Positions 60,080 through 64,000 of a stretch of 64,000 nucleotides of DNA are shown here, one piece after another. Every line of letters begins with the position of its first letter. Positions within the stretch are counted from its first letter, which is position 1. The notes under the pieces were generated by a model. It was not told where the DNA came from. It saw only the letters and a program-made list of their open reading frames with translations, and ran no database searches. The translations under genes and the position numbers were made by a program. The DNA lies in NCBI GenBank assembly GCA_903813345.2, contig CAIIXF020000004.1, positions 972,513 to 1,036,512 on the forward strand, given 5' to 3'. The stretch is from Owenia fusiformis (lineage: Eukaryota > Annelida > Polychaeta > Sabellida > Oweniidae).

Positions 60080-61630
60080 ATTGAGTTAATTGTCCCAACA
60101 CTACTGTCATATGGTTGGTTTAGACTGTTCAAGCATACACAGGAGGGGTGTAGGAAGACTGTTGTATTCATAGTCAATGTTCAGAAATTTCTAGGCAGCA
60201 ACAGAAGTCCAGCTGATCCCACAGGATGCTGTTTGACCCTCTTGCTCCGAAGTCAAAGTATGCTGTCATCAAAACATCCTTTCAATAGGCCATTCAGTTG
60301 TTGCTTTTACAAAATCTGAAAAATGAGTAGTCAAGTATCAGAAGTCTGCAATTTTACAGTTTGAATCTTTCTGCTTAGATCTATCAAGTGGAAATGATTC
60401 AGGAAAAGGCCATCACAACAAAACAAACATGCACAGCACCTTCAATATGATTAACAGTTTTGGTGTGATTGCCTTTTTCAATTGTTTTTTGAAAGACTTG
60501 GTCCTGTCACCTTATCAGTGTGCTCTATGGCATTTCCATTGAGCCAAAGCATTCATTCTGGAGGTTGTTGACCATAATGCACCAAGATGAGATATTGCGT
60601 AGAAAAAAAATAAGTCAGCATTTAGATCTGGGGTATAATTTCTGTTACCCCAAAATACCATTTAGGTTGTAAAATAGAATGTGCTAATGAAGGTTAAAAC
60701 AGAAATTATTTACCTGATATTATGAATGCCTTCATAAAAAGTTCATTGTCTTCTAACAGCCAATTTTACAGTTCAGAATGGAATCCGAAAATTCTATTTT
60801 AAAATATATGATCATTTTAAGCAAGGAAAAGAGAGAACATTTATGTTACAGCAGCAGAGAAGATTCAATCTATGTATTAGCTAGAATAAAAAGTTATGAG
60901 ACAAGTGGATAATTAATAGTCTATTTCTACACAATTTTTAATCAGAGTCGAAATGTTTATCTTTTTAACCCAAATGGTAATGGGTTAGGTACAACACAAT
61001 GAATTTGAATTCATGTTTTATCTCAGTGAAATTTACCTGCGCCTTATACCATATACTACATCTGGAGCATGCATATGACCCTAAACTTCCAAAATGCATG
61101 GTGAATATAATATAGACTAGAATTTTCTTATTTTCGTCCTATGATATCTCTAACATTTACAAATAAAAATATCAAGAAGCTAGACCAAATCTTTCTGAAA
61201 CAATGAAAATATCAGTTTGCTCAAATTTCATCACTCTCATGTTCATAGGCCCAGGTTAAAGTATTAGTAAGTCTAATATTATATGCAAAAGTTTGAAAAA
61301 CACTTTGAAGAATGTTTAAATAAGTTTATTCATTACTTCAGAGAATACTTATCCCATTGAGACTTTCGACTAGTATCCCCTAGTCTTTTATATAATATAT
61401 AAACCAGAGAGATGAACTTACATAGAACCACTTTGAAGAAGATTTTGGACAGATTTGGCAATACATGTACAATTTGATACCAGTTAGCAGGGGTTTCAAT
61501 AAATATTTTTTCAACAGGCCCTTGGTAATCTCAACAGGCTGAAATTGTTTCAACCATTCGCCGCTCGCTTCGCTCGCAATCTCCTTCATATATGGAGGTG
61601 CTCGACTCAATATATTGAAATAAAAAGCAT
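60080..61630. other. Non-coding, nothing supported
   Basis: The plus-strand frame at 60023-60319 begins inside the repeat and shows no family. No exon is recognised. Confidence 0.4.
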
Positions 61631-61635
61631 ATATA

Positions 61636-62060
61636 CAGGGTGTCTCAATGCAAAATCATAAAATCAGTATTTTCCTGCCATATGCAAACTGTATATGAGC
61701 TATTGATCTCTTTAATGTTCATTACTTTATGCTTTTTCTAATGTTGCCCCTTGTGCTTCCTCACTGTGATGTAAAAGGATAAAATCAGTATTTTCCTGTC
61801 ACTTTAATGCAAACTGTATATGAGCAATTGATCTATTTGACTTGTTCATTACATTATGTATTTTTAAATGTTGCCTCGTATGTTTCTTCACTGTGATGTA
61901 AAATGATAAAATCAGTATTTTCCTGTCACTAAAATGCAAACTGTATATGAGCGATTGATCTTAATAAAGCATATCAATACATAATTGATTGTTAATTAAT
62001 TTTATTCCTTATTACTTTGTTTTTCAGTGTTGCCCCTTGTTCCTCCTCACTCTGATGTTA
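61636..62060. repeat. ~123-bp tandem repeat, three to four copies
   Basis: ataaaatcagtattttcctg recurs at about 61661, 61784 and 61907, with gcaaactgtatatgagc and tgttgcc-cttgt blocks following each time. The array begins with tacagggtgtctcaatgc, a Tc1/mariner-like end. Confidence 0.85.
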
Positions 62061-62539
62061 ATTAATAAACTCAATATTCCTTTCTGACACAATTATCAAT
62101 CTCAATGAAATATTGAAGATCAACATTCAATAGTTTGATATGTATTTTTGATTTTTTGACTTGTAATATTTTATTTGTTTTCAAATGTTGAGATGATGTA
62201 AGATATTGCCAAGAAGATCAATTGTATTAATTGAACTGTTTGTTTTCAAGTTCATGTGTAATTTCAAGTTTATGTGTAGTATCCATTGAAAGTTGGCAGG
62301 ACAGTGATAAAGGTTTTTGCTACTGACCCAACCAGAACAACGGCAACGCCAAAGCGTAGCGAATCCCATCGAACAGAAATGGCTGGCATTTTTACAAACG
62401 AAGCGCAAATATCATAAAACAACACACCAGAAAGGCCACCATTTTCAAAATGGTTGCTCACTAGCCAAGTTGTCATCAGAAGAAATAATATGCTTTTAAG
62501 TAGCCACCTCTAAAATTTTTGAAAAATCGCACATGTAAT

Positions 62540-63230
62540 TGTAAAATAACACACATAAAAATGGTGGCCATTTTTCAATATGGCCGACTACTCCCTAAAG
62601 TTTTATTAGACAATGTGCCATGCTTCAAGTATTCGCACATATCAAATCTACCAAAAGAGTCATAGGACAGTGTGCCATACTTATAGTATTCACATACCAA
62701 ATATGAACAAAATCGCTCCACTTCTTTTCAAGTTATAGTAAAATATGTTAAAATGGCAGCCATTTTTCAATTTTTTTTTCAAAATGGCCGCCTTCTACCA
62801 AAAGTGTCATAGGACAGTGTGCCATGCTTATAGTATTCACATACCAAATATGAACAAAGTCGCTCCACTACTTTTCGAGTTATAGTAAAATACGTTAAAA
62901 TTTTGAAAAATGGCCGCCTTCTACCAAAAGTGTCTTTAGACAGTGTGCAATGCTTATAGTATTCACATACCAAATATGAACAAAATCGCTCTACTACTTT
63001 TTGAGTTACAGCAAAAATCGTAAAATGACGAGTAAAGGCCGCCATTTTTCAAGATGGCTGCCATGTGCTTCTTTAATATCTACATTTGTAGCATTATTAA
63101 TGTCCTTTATAATTTTTTTACATTTAAAACATATTGCTATTACAGTTTTACATATTGCACCTAAATTACTGTAAAATCGTCACTAAAATGGCTGCCATTT
63201 TAAAAATGAGCGGCCATTTTGAAAATCGGC
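62540..63230. repeat. Tandem repeat with ggccgcc and agtgtcataggacagtgtgc blocks
   Basis: Three to four copies of about 125-148 bp: aaaatggccgccttctacca, gacagtgtgccatgcttata, gtattcacataccaaatatg, then acaaaatcgctccactactt. They stay open on the minus strand (62779-63045) only because units are near-identical. The remainder to 64000 has no supported gene; a single MITE end lies at 63695-63715. Confidence 0.8.
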
Positions 63231-63689
63231 TTTCGAGCAGAATTCTATTCCCATAGGGTATATTTGAACCGGCGTAACTGGGATTTGAGGTGGCGTTTTC
63301 GCCGCTCGCGGGCGGTTATTGAAACGCCAGAGTTAGGAGAATTCGTACCTAGACTGCGAGATTTTTAAATATTTCAACTGAAGTGGGGCACCTGTGAATA
63401 TTATATTGGACTTACTTATACTATACTTTGACCTGGGCCTATGCTCATGCTGTACCTTATCAGGCCCGTAGCAAGGCCCCTCTTTCAAAATTATGCAGTT
63501 TTCACCAGTTCGAGCACCTTTTGCATGAAATTTTGGCCAAAACTGTCAAAAAGCTCCCCCTTGGCAAAAGCTCCCCCTTGGTAAAACCCCTCCCATTGGT
63601 AAAAAGTGTCTACAGGCCTGCATATCCCGAACAATCAACTGTCAAGCTTACTTTTTATAACATGGGAAATCCTCACTTCAGCAAGTCCA

Positions 63690-63716
63690 GCTGTGCCATT
63701 TATTTATGGTGAGCGC
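63690..63716. repeat. Solitary end of the 27893-28118 MITE family
   Basis: gccatttatttatggtgagc + gct matches the right terminal repeat of the 226-bp MITE with one or two changes. The partner end was not found within the preceding 3 kb. Confidence 0.5.
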
Positions 63717-64000
63717 TGCATGTGATGATAAGGTAACAGAATTACATGTATGTCTGACACAATTGGTGATGCTTGCTCTTGATGTTCCAACATGTTGTCA
63801 TCCCAAATGTCCGTTGACTTGTCCTCCATTCCTCTCAACTCAGCATAATTATAATTCTAAAAACACCTTCCGTCCGATTTGGAACTCTAAATTTTTAAAT
63901 CTTTCACTTTCAGCCTGCTAGTAGTCACATTGAAATGAACAAGACACTTCTATGTCTGTGATATGAAACTTAAGTCTCTACATATTTACTGATGTAGTAT

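Noticed and set aside
62779-63045. Minus-strand ORF with two similar halves
   Set aside because: Translation of a tandem repeat.
63461-63622. Possible hAT MITE (caggcccgtagc ... ctacaggcctg)
   Set aside because: The ends match only partly and no 8-bp target duplication is visible.

Overview
The window is AT-rich (roughly one third G+C by eye) eukaryotic DNA from an animal. Coding sequence is split into short exons with GT..AG boundaries, introns are long, and the space between exons is packed with transposon remnants, palindromes and minisatellites. The gene content (a secreted WSC-plus-lectin protein, a DGAT2/MOGAT acyltransferase, a collagen-like protein, an EF-hand protein) and the many short repeats containing the ggccattttgaaaa motif suggest a marine invertebrate. 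A mollusc or other lophotrochozoan is my best guess, but the sequence alone does not settle this.

Layout. (1) 1.7-13.4 kb, minus strand: a multi-exon gene encoding a signal peptide, one WSC domain and at least two fucolectin/discoidin-like modules. One intron (2181-2619) is almost wholly a 32-bp minisatellite that supplies the splice acceptor. Another intron holds about 25 copies of a 51-bp repeat starting about 30 bp past a splice donor. The introns also hold two TA-flanked transposons, one with mariner transposase remnants. (2) 14.35-15.28 kb: about 230 uninterrupted GATA units. (3) 16.4-19.3 kb: a 2.9-kb mobile-element-like unit whose two ends are inverted arrays of a 16-bp repeat. (4) 19.9-21.25 kb, minus strand: a tandem array of collagen-like exons of about 87 bp separated by GT..AG micro-introns of 20-27 bp; several units carry stops or frameshifts. 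(5) 22.6-25.95 kb, minus strand: a complete five-exon DGAT2/MOGAT-family gene with phase-consistent splice sites and a poly(A) signal.

(6) 25.95-33.6 kb: a transposon-rich intergenic stretch, including a TA-flanked element nested inside a mariner-type element. (7) 33.65-52.34 kb, plus strand: an EF-hand calcium-binding protein gene. A minimal first exon (MSDR) lies downstream of E-boxes and a CRE. Two further ATG-bearing exons (36.27 and 39.89 kb) end in the same phase, so all three could splice to the EF-hand exon at 52.23 kb. The rest of the gene is not visible and probably lies past the window. Its introns hold palindromes, including an 830-bp near-perfect one at 47.0-47.8 kb, and two LINE ORF2 tails. 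(8) 53-64 kb: no convincing exon; inverted-repeat elements and tandem repeats dominate.

The four genes do not form a functional unit. What unites the window is repeat biology: tandem repeats sit on splice junctions in two separate loci, and foldback or inverted-repeat elements recur every few kilobases.
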